Assembly (NCBI GenBank): GCA_914767715.1
Contig: OU612068.1
Coordinates: forward strand, 19,468,001 to 19,532,000
From: Membranipora membranacea
Lineage: Eukaryota; Bryozoa; Gymnolaemata; Cheilostomatida; Membraniporidae
DNA: 64,000 nt
Direction: 5' to 3'
Positions 39,001-48,145 of the stretch are shown here, one piece after another; the stretch's first letter is position 1; each line of letters starts with the position of its first letter. The notes under the pieces were generated by a model that did not search any database, was not told the DNA's origin, and was given only the letters and a program-made list of their open reading frames with translations. Both the position numbers and the translations under genes were made by a program.

Positions 39001-42000
39001 TGCATCGTGGGATACATCTGTACATGTACTATAGATCTGATAAGCAATCAGTCAATCACAAAACTAATCATCACACAACAATAACGACTTTTGTTACATT
39101 TCAGGGAATCCGAGCGGAGGATGACTCAGATGAATCTCTATCTAACCCTATCACAGTCTCACTTCCATCGATACACGCCGGTAACTTCGATAACATCTCT
39201 GCTAAGTTTGTTGAGGAGTCAAACAAAGATGTCGGATCTGTCCATGTCAAATGGAACGTTCAGTCGCATCATAACGATATTAAACAATGGAATGTTATCT
39301 GGTATGAGAGAGATGAAGGAGTGCTGCATAAGACAGGACTGGAGCCTTACAATAAGAGTTGCATTATACCAATAGATAAACGGAAGTAAGTGGAAGATTT
39401 CATCTAATTAGTTTACGTAACAATTTAGCAAGCTTAGAATTTCATGTAGATCCCTAATTCTTTGAACCAGTATACCTTAAGATCAAGCTGCTCAATTGAA
39501 AGCATATGCATTCCTTGTCACTAGCTAACACACCTCACTCGTTATTTATTCCTGTAGGAAAATATATGAGATTAGCGTGGAACCTGACGTTTACGGACGG
39601 GAGATAGCACCACCCCCTACTCAACGTCTGCAGGTTATAATCCCAGGCTCAGTGGATGCTCCTGAGATATTCCTGAAGACAGTAAATGAAAAGGACTTCA
39701 CAATAGAGTGGGGAGAGCCTCGCTGCTATGGAGGAGTTAGGGTCAAAGGTTATCAGCTTTATATGAATGATAAGAAGATTGGTAGAGTGCTGAGCTCCAC
39801 ACATAGGAAGGCTGTCATCCCCTGCAGGGCAAACAGGTACCAAGTATTACTTTTCTAACTCATCTAAATTTGCCACTATTCTTTCTCCGCAGTATCACCA
39901 ATTTGACAAAGTAAACTAAATCTACTAAATAATAAACATGACACATAAATTTTCTGGTGAATATATAAGTTCAGGGCAGATTTTTGCAAAAGAACAGGAT
40001 GTATTAAATCACACTATTGATATTTTGATTGTTAGAGATTGGTAGACTGTTGTGCATTTCATGCGCTACGGAACACAATTATATAATATTATAGCAATTT
40101 ACATGACTTTACACATTTTCTTGTACACATGTTACAGGCAGTACAAGCTGTGTATGTACGCGATTGGGTCCGAGTATGGTAACTCAGCAGTCTCGAATTC
40201 CTTACTGATAAACACTCCTGGATCCAGATTCTGTGCTGGACAGATGTTAGACAGTAGTCTGGTAGACTTTGAATCCTGGGAAGCCTCAGATCAAACCGAT
40301 CTCAAGGTATGATTCGACCTTATTTGCTTATTGCTTGTCTTTTCGCAATATTAAAGTATTATTTTGCAAGTTAATGCTGGAAGAATATTTTGAAGATGAA
40401 AATTTATATCAATGAAAGCAATAAAAAAAGGCAAGGTTACACATAGTCGTTTGTGTTTTTTGCCCACTAAGTAAGTGGCTCACTGTCATTAGTCAGCACG
40501 TAAAGGTTATTTTGCAAAGACAGTATCGATAATGTGAGATTTTCCTGGATTCTGCTTGCTAGTTTCCTTGATGCTCCTACTCCTATCATTTGCAGAAATG
40601 TGATTTTGGTATTTTCGTCCATAAACGTGGTATCAAAAGTTCCCACTCGTTTCTGAAAGTTTACTGCAATAGAAGTTGACTGTTAGGTATTTTATAGTAA
40701 TCAATAGCATATTTCTCCATAATACAGGTACGCTCTAGCCAGGTGACAGACACATCTATGAAGATAGACTGGGTATATGAGAATAAACCTCGAGGTATCA
40801 GAGCATACAAGGTCGTGTGGAGCTGTACAACACAGCCCAGGGTACGTAACAGCGTGGGAATTTGTATAACAGTTTTAATCTTTACTTGAAAATAAGAAAT
40901 ACTACATCAATCTGAGTGAGCTAGTTCAATTCAGTATTTTGTAAAGGTATCATTTTGGAATTCAGGACATGGAGGAGGTAAGGTCAGATCTGGCACTTAC
41001 AGTTACTGCCTTTATTGAATGATTTGCATTCATCGTGGTGATTTATATTCTATATTCTATTTTCCGTTTGTCAGGATCGTGAGGTCAGAGTGGAAACCGA
41101 CGAAGCAGAGTATAGTCTGGTATTACAGAAGTTATTCCCTGGCATTACTCACTATATCAAAGTATTCGCTATCGGAGACAGTGATATTATCATAGAGAAG
41201 AGCAAACAAATCATTGTACAGACAAGCGCTCCACCAGATATACCTGCTGTCGGAATCAGGTATGTGACTAGCGTCAGTGACATAACTGTTGTCAGAACAA
41301 CCTGGTAGTATCAGTCCGTTGCTGGAGGGTAACTAACACCCATCCCTCATTAATCAGATCATAGTCAGCTTGTGTATGAAAAAATATAAGTTTTAATCAT
41401 CTTTACAACATAGTAATTTTTGCGAAGCTATTAAAAAATGTTCTGTAAGCAATCTAAATATGGTCCTATTTGACTTTCAAATTGGGTCATATAAATGAAT
41501 TTGGAATTCATACGTCTTTCATTCATGTTTTTTATATTTATAGAGCTTGCAATCTGAAGTACATCTCAATACAATGGGAGAAGCCCAAGTGTTACGGCAG
41601 CGCACACATAACCGGCTACAGAATCTATATAGATGGTATTTGTGAGGCTGTCAACGGCCCAGACCAGATGATCTTCAACTACACTACAGGGAAATTCTGT
41701 AACGAGTACTCATTCCAGGTCCAGGCTATCACTGATAATGATTTGTGCAGTAAACCATCCGATCCACTGCTAGTCAAGTGGCCAGGAGTCATCCCTCCAA
41801 CAGTTAGACAACTCCCGTCTGATACCAACAGCTCTCTCAAAGTAGGATGGGACATACCGTATACTACTGAGGGAATCAAAGTCAAGCATTACAAGGTAAG
41901 ATATTAGTCTCTGTAAACTTTAAACTCTCACTCAGGTTTGGTATTAATATTGATGGTGACTTTATGTTTCAAGCATAAAAGGCGTTTTGCAGTAAAAAGT

Positions 42001-45000
42001 GTCATCTGCTTACTTTATACCCCATATAAAAATATGGTCTCATCTGTCAATGGTCAAGGGAGGCAACTCTGAATAGCATAACCCAATTGCCTTCATTCCT
42101 TCCATGGAGAATTTACTCCCTCCGTTTTTTCACTGGGTTGATTTTCTCTGTTGATCAGGTTGTCTGCAGAGAGGTAGGTACAGAGAAGGTTGTACAGACT
42201 GTGTCACCGATACACCCGGAGACAACTCAAGCTGAGCTATATAATGTTAGGAAGGGAGATTATCAAATATACCTAGAAATATATGTAAGTCTATAATTAC
42301 ATATGTGTGTTCTAGTTGTCAACTTGCGTATACTCCCAGTAAACCATGATTTGATATTTTAAAGCTGCATATCCATCCCTTGTCTGTGAATAGTCTCAAT
42401 GAAAGGTATGACTCTGTACTATATAAACTGCATCTTATACGACTTGGATATGGTGGTCTATAGCCTCTGATCAGCAAATACAATAAGCAACAATGGCAGC
42501 CCAATGTCACTCCGCATATTATTAGCGGTAAGAAGTCTATCAAGCTTTCTCTTATGTTACAGTTACACGGATCATCAGACTTATTCCGAAGTGAGGCTAT
42601 CGGTGTAGAGCCCTTCATATTCCCTGACCCTCCACTGATAACTGTAAACGTAGTAGGAATAGAAGAGAGAAGACAACTTGAGAAGGTCACTGGTGATCTG
42701 ATCAACAAACGATACAAGTAAGCCAAAAGATGAATGGCATTTCTTACTTTAAAAAATAACTTCTATATAGCTAGGGTACTAGTGCAGGTGCTCAGACGAC
42801 TGCATTGCAAGTTTGTGGTATTACACTGTCAATCACCAAAGCACTAAATTGGCTGTTTGATAATGTAATGCCACTGACTTGCATTGCAGCCGTATGAGCA
42901 CTTAGACTTAGACTACCATGGTACCACAGAGTAAGGATATATCCTTACTTTGTGGTACCAACTAATTTATTGAACCACAGTGATTGAGAGTGAACAAAGG
43001 AGGTACTAAGCTTCATAGCGCATGATAGCTATTCGACCAGGCGCCATATTAAATAATTACACATAATCATCTGGTAATTACACGTAACGATAGAAATTGT
43101 AAAATATGCTAGTGGCGGCGGCAGAGTTACTATGACTTCTCTCCCTTGATTCATGGCCCGTATCACCATCTTTCCTGCATATACCCAGCTTCAATAAAAC
43201 AAACTTGTCTGCAAACATGTGCATAATCAATTTAAAAATATGTATTTCATTAGTATTCTCCAGAAATTGATGACATCGGTGCAGTACCATTATAATAATT
43301 TCACATCAGATTATTGAACTAAGGTTTTGACCCAGTCGTTTTTCCCTTAGATAACCAGCTCATACTTACCTGGCACAGGGGCATCTATGATCAAGAAGAT
43401 AGATCCCCCAAGAAGAGGCCTTACCATTGCACTTCGGTTTGGCTGGCGCTTGCGATTGCCCCAAATGTGGGTAACTCGGGTGCGTAATTTTTGGTAGTGG
43501 GGGACTGCGTTCGCGCTATCCCCTAGCATATAAACAATAGAAAGATAACATACCCCCTCTCTTCATAATCAGTATTGTCTGAGATAAGCTGCTGTATCAG
43601 ACCCTTGTACTTACCTTGTATGATTGTATGATTGTGTATGATTATATAAATATATATTTACTAATATGATTATATAATAGACTTTTTTTTAATACTTTAT
43701 TGACATCTAAGTGATTGACATCTATATAATTTTCCAAGAAAATGTTTTTTCAAAACTGCCATTAAAAAAGAAACAAAAAAAGCTGACAATACAATCTAAT
43801 AAAAAGAAGACTTAATATATTAAGCCTTTGGATTGTATTCACCTACACAATCTGATGTGTGCTGTAAAACATTATTATGTCTATGGCTTTATATCATCAT
43901 TATTGTTATACCTAACAAATTTCGATGGTAATTTTCTCAATTTTAGATTGATGAGTGTGCTGGCTGATGGCGGTAAAAATGAAGGTGTCATCTCCGGCCA
44001 TAAGTTCAGGCGTACTGAGATTGTTCACGCCCAGGCTAAAGCTAAGGAGTACCTCATGCATGTTGATGAGATGTTAGATGACTGCTTCAAGTCCATTGCT
44101 AATTATACAGGTAAGTTATTACTTTCATAGCCTGGGCATCTTTTGCTAAAACTTAATTTATTTTATCATGAAAAGTTATAGGAGTTGTCTCCCTCTACAA
44201 GGGAATGATGATTTCGAAGCAGACACAGATTACTTGATCAGAAGTGATGCTTAGCTATCACAGATCATCACCACTTTGAACAATGGACTTATTATTAAAC
44301 AGCCCACCAAAATAGATATCCTATAACCGTCAAACAATTGATTTAATGATACTGAAATAAATACTAGGAGTTGTCCGCACATAGGTGATTAAAAATTGAC
44401 TCAACAGCATAGCTGTGGCTGTTATATTAGCTCCATCGTGACATTAGTCAATAATGTGTTTTTGACATTTCCTCTTTCTATCTTGATAACGATGACAAGT
44501 TATGACCCTTTTTGTAGGTTTTAACCAATTTTGGCATAAGTATATATCAGATAAAAATAGTGGTATATAATGGGAATTTCTGAGCCTTGTTGACAGGTTA
44601 CATGGAAGACCTACAGCAGAGTTGGGTAGGAGAAATCCTGCCTTTCTCTGGGGAAAGTCCCCGGATCTAGGCCAGCGAGTGGTGTGCAGGAGATTCTGTA
44701 CCAGCCAGCCACCTGCTGACCTTGCTAAGGCTATGACAGGTCACTCTCTGAGTGGCAGGAGCCTGTCAGTGTGGCTGGTGTTTATCACAGCACAGTTATG
44801 TAGGGTGTGTCACTGACATGACCTCAATGGGGCTCACTCTCTGTGTAATCTTTTTTTTTGTCATTTTGCAAGGCAGAACATCATAATCTTTGTTAATTTC
44901 ACTTTGATCTCCAACACGGGCTGCTGTTATTTTGCTGTGCTATGAATTGTGGTGTCCATCTGAACTATACAAACATAGCATTTTATGGTTGGATTGAAAT

Positions 45001-47597
45001 TGGATAATTTCAAAAACTTGTTGACTTTTCTTTTCAGGTGTTCTGATGCTTCATATCAGCTGGACTGCGGCACAAGGAAGCCAGGATATCAACATAAGTG
45101 GATACCGAGTGCTGGTCGACGGTAAACAGTTCGGTACAACTTTACATTCAGGTGTGAACAACGTGAGAATCAAACTGAATCTGGAGTCTCGAGTTCACAG
45201 GATATCTATGGTGACAGTTTCAGGACAGCCTTATGGTATAAGTGCAGAGAGTAATACTGTGGACGTGCTCACCGATCCATTCAGACCTTTTGTGGCCTTC
45301 TGCTACGGCAATATCCATCAGCAAGATGAGAGGTTAGTAACTCAAAACAATGTTATGCCAACAGTTTCGCCTAACAAGTATTGCCATGTTTTATAGCCAA
45401 CCACCAATTTATTTTCTTTAATTGTAATTAGTGTGGTCTGAAATATTAACGATAAAAAACAAAACAAAAGTTGATATACTCGGAGCTATGCAGTTGTTAT
45501 CACCTAGAGAAAAGGCTACTCGAAATATTAAAACTTTAATGTGGACCATTCATAAGCTTTGACCTCTATTTTAGATGGCCAAGTCCAGGGTGCTGCCGAT
45601 ACGATGTAGCCATTGACTATGAGCGTCAGCAGACTCGAATGAAGCCATCATACAAAGGGCTGCTCCACAAGCCTGTAGCTCCTCCTCGTGTCAATGTACT
45701 GGACGTGTTTGAGTGTGAATTCAAACCACTGCTGCCACCTAAAGGCCCTGGCAGACCAACTATACTGTTATTTTGGTCTAGATGGTGTCTAGCTTCTCAG
45801 AAGATGATGGAGTATATGTTCAAATTCTCTCAGTTCAACAATCACAAGGTAAGAGCTGTGCCGTGATAATACTTCTGGTTCTAATGGATTTGCAGTGTCG
45901 CTTTCTGTGGAAAAGCCAGCAATTGAGATTTACGTAAAAGAGAGTCAAATTATTATTACCTCTCAAAAATGTTTCCACAATTTAATTTTTTGTTCTTTTG
46001 TTTGCAGTATGACTTCATCTCGTTAGCCTGTGGACTAGATGTGACTATTCCTCAGGAGAGGGCTGATCTGGTACACGCCATCACAAGTAATGGCTGGAAT
46101 GACAATCAGGCTATGTGGCATGTAACTGACCAATCAGCTTCAACAGTAGTCGCTGCTCAAAACTTCATCAAACAAAATCTCATTGGTAAGCAAAGTAATG
46201 TTGGAGATAAATGAACCAGTAGTCTTAGTATACCTGAAAGTTTAACACAACAAGTCAATCAAAGAAGGCCATGTTTTTAGCACTAGATATATTCTTGTAC
46301 TCAAAACTTTTCTGTAAGTAAAACATATGGTTGCAATTTTTTAACTTGTGTTGCTCTTTTGTTTTAAGGTGCTGATGGTAAGAGATTGAAGCAGCCTCCT
46401 AACGCTCCTCAGATTGCTTTTGGTAACACATCTGACCTACTTGGATTAGTTGGTGTTCCATCCATAGTCGTCATTCATCCATCAAGTAAGTTAACAAGAC
46501 TAGCGATAATGAGAGTCGTCCTCTCTAAAATGTTGATGTCTATTATACCTCTCAATCCGTTTGGGGAACCATCACATCCTCATTACCTAAACTGCTAAGA
46601 TTTGATAACACTGCCCTTTCAGATCATTTCTGTAATTCATTTGTCCAACAAACTGTAAATAAGCCATTAAATTTGCTAAAAGATTGACAGTTTCATCGAA
46701 ACCCAGCCTTGCCTACTAATCAATTACTTTTATGTCTTTTCAGATTATATTGCTTGGATGGGAACTTTCAGTGCCTTTGATCAGGGAGCGTTTGATATAT
46801 TCATTGAGCACACTATGGCGGAATGTTTGGGTTTTGCATGTACTGTCGAAGCCTGCATACAATGTCAGCAAAACTCTGACTTGTTCGGTAAGTAGTCGAC
46901 TCAGTCCCATTATAGTCAGATTGATTTTATTAGTCATAAATAGAGAGAAGAAGAGCAATCTGAATTAAGTCCTAGCCTGGGAGAGGATACTGCACCCATA
47001 GTCTCATCACATTGAGCTGACCTATGTATTCTGCGTGCTAAGCGCTGTCATTTGTTTTATAATGTTTTTTTAACACTTTTTTTTGTCAATCTCTTTCACT
47101 CCAATAGCGGAATGCTTTTCAAATAGTGCCAAAAAATAAGAGAGGAAACGGAAAAAAGAAAGCTCGAGAATTCAGAGATGTTTAAAGTGGGATTGATAAA
47201 CTCTATCTTGTCTTTTACAGGTTTATTGAGTGCAAAGCACACTGAGGACGGACTATCACACCAGATGAGTATCGGAGCCACTAATTCTCTAATAATCCCA
47301 GCTGTCAACGATAAATGGGTCAGCCAAGCACCTGTTAGAAAAGCTTCCGCCAAGAAATCGAAAAAGCAGCGACCACAATCTGCAAAGAAACCCGCTACAA
47401 ACGGACTTACCAATGGGCAGCGGAACCGACCCATGTCTGCTGCCTCGAGTAGAAGCAGTAAGAGTAATATCTCGATAACAAAGAGACCTTACTCCGCTAG
47501 TGGGTCAGCAGTAGAGAGGAACAGCCCTCCGCCGACAGGACAGCAGCCTACCGCTGTACAGAGCAGCCGAAAGAAGAGAACTATTGTGACTGGCTGA
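11647..47597 (+). CDS. Giant multidomain protein: cupredoxin-like, FN3 and thioredoxin-fold domains (58 exons)
   Basis: I assembled 58 exons by hand from GT-AG sites and matching phases. Together they total 12,657 nt (4,218 codons plus stop) without an internal stop. The start is the first ATG after an in-frame stop. Order by residue: 1-64 charged N-terminus beginning MGAAAS, a possible myristoylation site; 65-778 seven cupredoxin-like domains; 779-893 chitobiase C-terminal-like domain; 894-1124 two FN3 domains; 1125-2196 mostly disordered; 2197-3853 about fourteen FN3 domains; 3853-4093 thioredoxin fold; 4094-4218 basic tail. No signal peptide or membrane segment is evident, so an intracellular, perhaps scaffold, role is likely. 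I do not recognise a named orthologue. The architecture and the RPxSA tail would suit a ciliary or cytoskeletal scaffold, but that is a guess. Exon positions are given in the segment entries. Confidence 0.8.
13820..13915. mobile_element. Inverted-repeat element family B, copy 1
   Basis: Arms start GTGCTCAAA and end TTTGAGCAC, with GGTAG(C/T)AGCAT inside each arm. Intronic, non-coding foldback; relatives lie at 22227, 37173, 42788 and perhaps 55937. Confidence 0.5.
16851..16885. repeat. ATGTC microsatellite
   Basis: Seven perfect tandem copies of ATGTC in the intron between exons 9 and 10 of the large gene. Confidence 0.95.
21264..21440. repeat. AT-rich low-complexity stretch
   Basis: Runs of ATATAT and TATTATAAATA, including a perfect TTATTATATAC/TATATAATAA-type palindrome, within the intron between exons 16 and 17 of the large gene. 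Confidence 0.7.
22227..22313. mobile_element. Inverted-repeat element family B, copy 2
   Basis: Arms with CCAGGATGGTTGGTAGTAGC and the inverted GCTACCGCCAACTATCCCAG, around a central TGATAATGAAATG. Intronic, in the large gene. Confidence 0.5.
22566..23168 (+). other. Large gene, exons 18-19: chitobiase C-terminal-like domain
   Basis: Exons 22566-22723 and 22983-23168. The motif AEIYYTIDGSTPYPW is the hallmark of the chitobiase/beta-hexosaminidase C-terminal domain (CHB_HEX_C), a small immunoglobulin-like fold. It is followed by CFIRACAVHDSMLDSDV, matching that domain's second half (I.A.A...G...S.v). It ends in an acidic Ser/Glu stretch (ESESAEEEEQ). No catalytic role is expected. Confidence 0.72.
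23583..25137 (+). other. Large gene, exons 20-23: FN3 domains 1-2
   Basis: Exons 23583-23705, 23913-24086, 24393-24536, 24885-25137. Two fibronectin type III domains. The first has MNVAWDE, GYRLFINGV and a GLAGGHTYEIVLE strand. The second has LIVVWRN, GYFVYLNN and EGTRYSVIVAAVP. The 'GY.ly.ng' form resembles FN3 domains of RIM-binding proteins. The acceptor of the first exon (GTTACAG at 23582) was chosen because it alone gives an open frame that joins both neighbours. Confidence 0.7.
25271..25336. repeat. Short hairpin with CCAAT motifs in an intron
   Basis: Two 25-bp arms (CCAGTGTGTTGGCTCTGATT and onward) separated by 16 bp, complementary with one mismatch. It lies in the intron just before the first giant disordered exon. 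No target duplication was identified. Confidence 0.6.
25408..30631 (+). other. Large gene, exons 24-29: long disordered linker with two giant exons
   Basis: Exons: 25408-26781 (1,374 nt), 27034-27075, 27368-28819 (1,452 nt), 29668-29705, 29983-30129, 30470-30631. The first giant exon is Ser-rich, then Gln/Asn-rich (NNQQ, HYSVQQQYGDGQQY) and then basic (KKKKSKGRKQKKR). The second is Ser/Lys-rich, with one hydrophobic-basic, probably helical island at about residues 1794-1884 (VWTIFLKQPRL, AALLVLKFIKLQKHF, WNKMREFFQGAKAL). The other exons are Pro/Val-rich. I recognise no named domain. The helical island may be a binding site. Confidence 0.7.
29286..29405. repeat. TATATGATATTA tandem repeat
   Basis: Imperfect units of about 18 bp (TATTATATATGATATTAT), repeated about six times in the intron between exons 26 and 27 of the large gene. 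Confidence 0.8.
30670..31048. mobile_element. hAT-like MITE with 8-bp target duplication
   Basis: A 379-bp element with inverted ends CAGTGGTG and CACCACTG, inside the intron between exons 29 and 30. It is flanked by the perfect direct repeat CATACACA (30662-30669 and 31049-31056). The CAGTGGTG terminus and 8-bp duplication are typical of hAT elements. A GC-rich patch (about 30950-30990) stands out from the AT-rich intron. No transposase is encoded. Confidence 0.85.
32867..33093. repeat. Long hairpin in an intron of the large gene
   Basis: Two 86-bp arms (32867-32952 and 33008-33093) are reverse complements with about three mismatches, separated by 55 bp of AT-rich loop. It lies wholly inside the intron between exons 33 and 34. 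As RNA it would form a near-perfect duplex. It is probably a foldback transposon; no target duplication was recognised. Confidence 0.8.
36060..36223 (+). ncRNA. Canonical U1 snRNA, intronic copy 1
   Basis: A 164-nt RNA starting AUACUUACCUG. Stem-loop I has loop GAUCAAGAAG (U1-70K site), loop II has AUUGCACUUC (U1A site), stem-loop III has GCCCC/GUGGG arms, the Sm site is AAUUUUUGG, and the terminal hairpin is GGGGA..UGCG-UUCG-CGC..UCCCC. Length and all elements match metazoan U1, the snRNA that pairs with 5' splice sites in the spliceosome. Downstream AAACAATAAAAAGA resembles the snRNA 3' box. It lies in intron 37 of the large gene, in the same direction. Confidence 0.95.
37173..37260. mobile_element. 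Inverted-repeat element family B, copy 3
   Basis: GGGTTGCTGGTAGTGGCGTT on one side and the inverted CACCACCAGCATCCCAG on the other, with GATAATGAAAT between. Ends in GTGTT/AACAC. Intronic, in the large gene. Confidence 0.5.
42788..42901. mobile_element. Inverted-repeat element family B, copy 4
   Basis: Arms GTGCTCAGACGACTGCATTG and the inverted CATTGCAGCCGTATGAGCAC, with GATAATGTAATGCC inside. Intronic, in the large gene, close to the second U1 gene. Confidence 0.55.
42919..42960. repeat. 42-bp palindrome
   Basis: TGGTACCACAGAGTAAGGAT followed by its reverse complement with one mismatch and no loop. It lies in the same intron, next to the family B element. Confidence 0.85.
43362..43525 (+). 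ncRNA. Canonical U1 snRNA, intronic copy 2
   Basis: Identical over all 164 nt to the copy at 36060-36223. A similar 3'-box-like AAACAATAGAAAGA follows. It lies in intron 50 of the large gene, same strand. Part of the downstream flank is also shared with the first copy (AATCTGATGTGTGCTGTA in both, about 110 bp downstream at copy 1 and 320 bp at copy 2), so the pair probably arose by duplication of a larger piece of intron rather than by retroposition. The upstream flanks share little. Confidence 0.95.
43526..43946. other. Intron sequence after the second U1 gene
   Basis: AT-rich, with the snRNA 3'-box-like motif directly after the U1 and the block AATCTGATGTGTGCTGTA near 43848 shared with the first U1 locus. 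No other feature seen. Confidence 0.5.
45575..46886 (+). other. Large gene, exons 54-57: thioredoxin-fold domain
   Basis: Exons 45575-45848, 46008-46185, 46369-46495, 46744-46886. The strand-helix TILLFWSRWCLASQKMM matches thioredoxin's FWA.WC..C, but the second Cys is Ser (WCLAS). The cis-proline motif is present (VGVPSIVVIHP), followed by a WMGTF strand and a final helix. A Cys-rich stretch follows (CLGFACTVEACIQCQ). With only the first active-site Cys the domain cannot work as a normal dithiol oxidoreductase; it may bind or form mixed disulfides. Confidence 0.72.
47221..47597 (+). other. Large gene, exon 58: basic RPxSA-type tail and stop
   Basis: Last coding exon, ending in TGA. The tail is Lys/Ser/Pro-rich with three RPxSA-like motifs (RPQSAKK, RPMSAAS, RPYSASG) and KKSKKQ. 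Such motifs are frequent in disordered tails of ciliary and microtubule-associated proteins; the functional link is an inference. Confidence 0.75.
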
Positions 47598-48145
47598 AGA
47601 TGACTGTGATACACATAACATGCAATTTCATTTTAGTTTAGATAGTTTCGGTAATTTTGCTAAGCGTTCAATAAGCATGATCATTTCTCAACATAGCAGC
47701 TGTTGGATGTATGCTCTGGTAGTTCAAAAAAGATGTCTTGTCCCTCAGATTGAAGACTTCCTACGGAACTATCAGTAATGCCTATTTTTTATTTTGATGA
47801 TGACAGAGCTATTTGCTTTCATTCATTCTCTGCAGAAGAAGCCCCATGATGTTGAATGCTGCAAATTTTTTATTTAGATAGAAATTCATTTTTGATAATT
47901 TTTCCTACACTGGATGCCAAGTTCAAAAATGACTCAAAGTAATCTCTTTTTTACGTTCTATTATTATAAAAATGTGATACTGTTTTCCATCCGTCCATCA
48001 TTCCAAAAAATCTTTTTAGTCTGAACTTGATTGATAGTATTATCAACTGATATTAAATGTACTTTTGTGTGTTTATTTTTTCTGAGAGCGCTTTATTTTC
48101 ACCGCTCAAGCTTTTGTCATAATAAAGAACCCTACATTTCCTAAA
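47598..48145 (+). other. Presumed 3' untranslated region of the large gene
   Basis: AT-rich sequence after the stop, with an AATAAA signal at 48121-48126. No further exon is needed, since the frame closes at 47597. Confidence 0.55.
48121..48126 (+). terminator. Polyadenylation signal AATAAA of the large gene
   Basis: First AATAAA that I noticed downstream of the stop codon, about 520 nt after it. Cleavage is expected some 10-30 nt later. Confidence 0.5.

Larger units (their letters stand above)
31300..45332 (+). other. Large gene, exons 30-53: array of about fourteen FN3 domains
   Basis: Exons: 31300-31475, 31729-31845, 31977-32295, 32489-32757, 33241-33437, 33828-34096, 34473-34632, 35175-35294, 36415-36600, 36885-37138, 37437-37671, 37955-38119, 38448-38707, 39105-39385, 39558-39836, 40138-40306, 40728-40841, 41075-41259, 41544-41895, 42159-42284, 42563-42717, 43947-44110, 44617-44739, 45038-45332. 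Repeats show P.P..L, a conserved W (ITWEVP, IEWGEP, IQWEKP, ISWTAA), GY.ly..g and a Y-containing L.PG..Y.v.V strand. Most domains span two exons. Between the last two, residues such as HAQAKAKEYLMHVDEMLDDCF look helical rather than FN3. Exon 44617-44739 is the least certain: its acceptor (CCTACAG) and donor (GTCACT) were chosen to keep frame. Confidence 0.72.

Noticed and set aside
44597-44668. Exon start at GTTGACAG (44596) in the large gene
   Set aside because: In the required phase it reaches a TAG after about 24 codons; the acceptor at 44616 keeps the frame open and leads into an FN3 domain.
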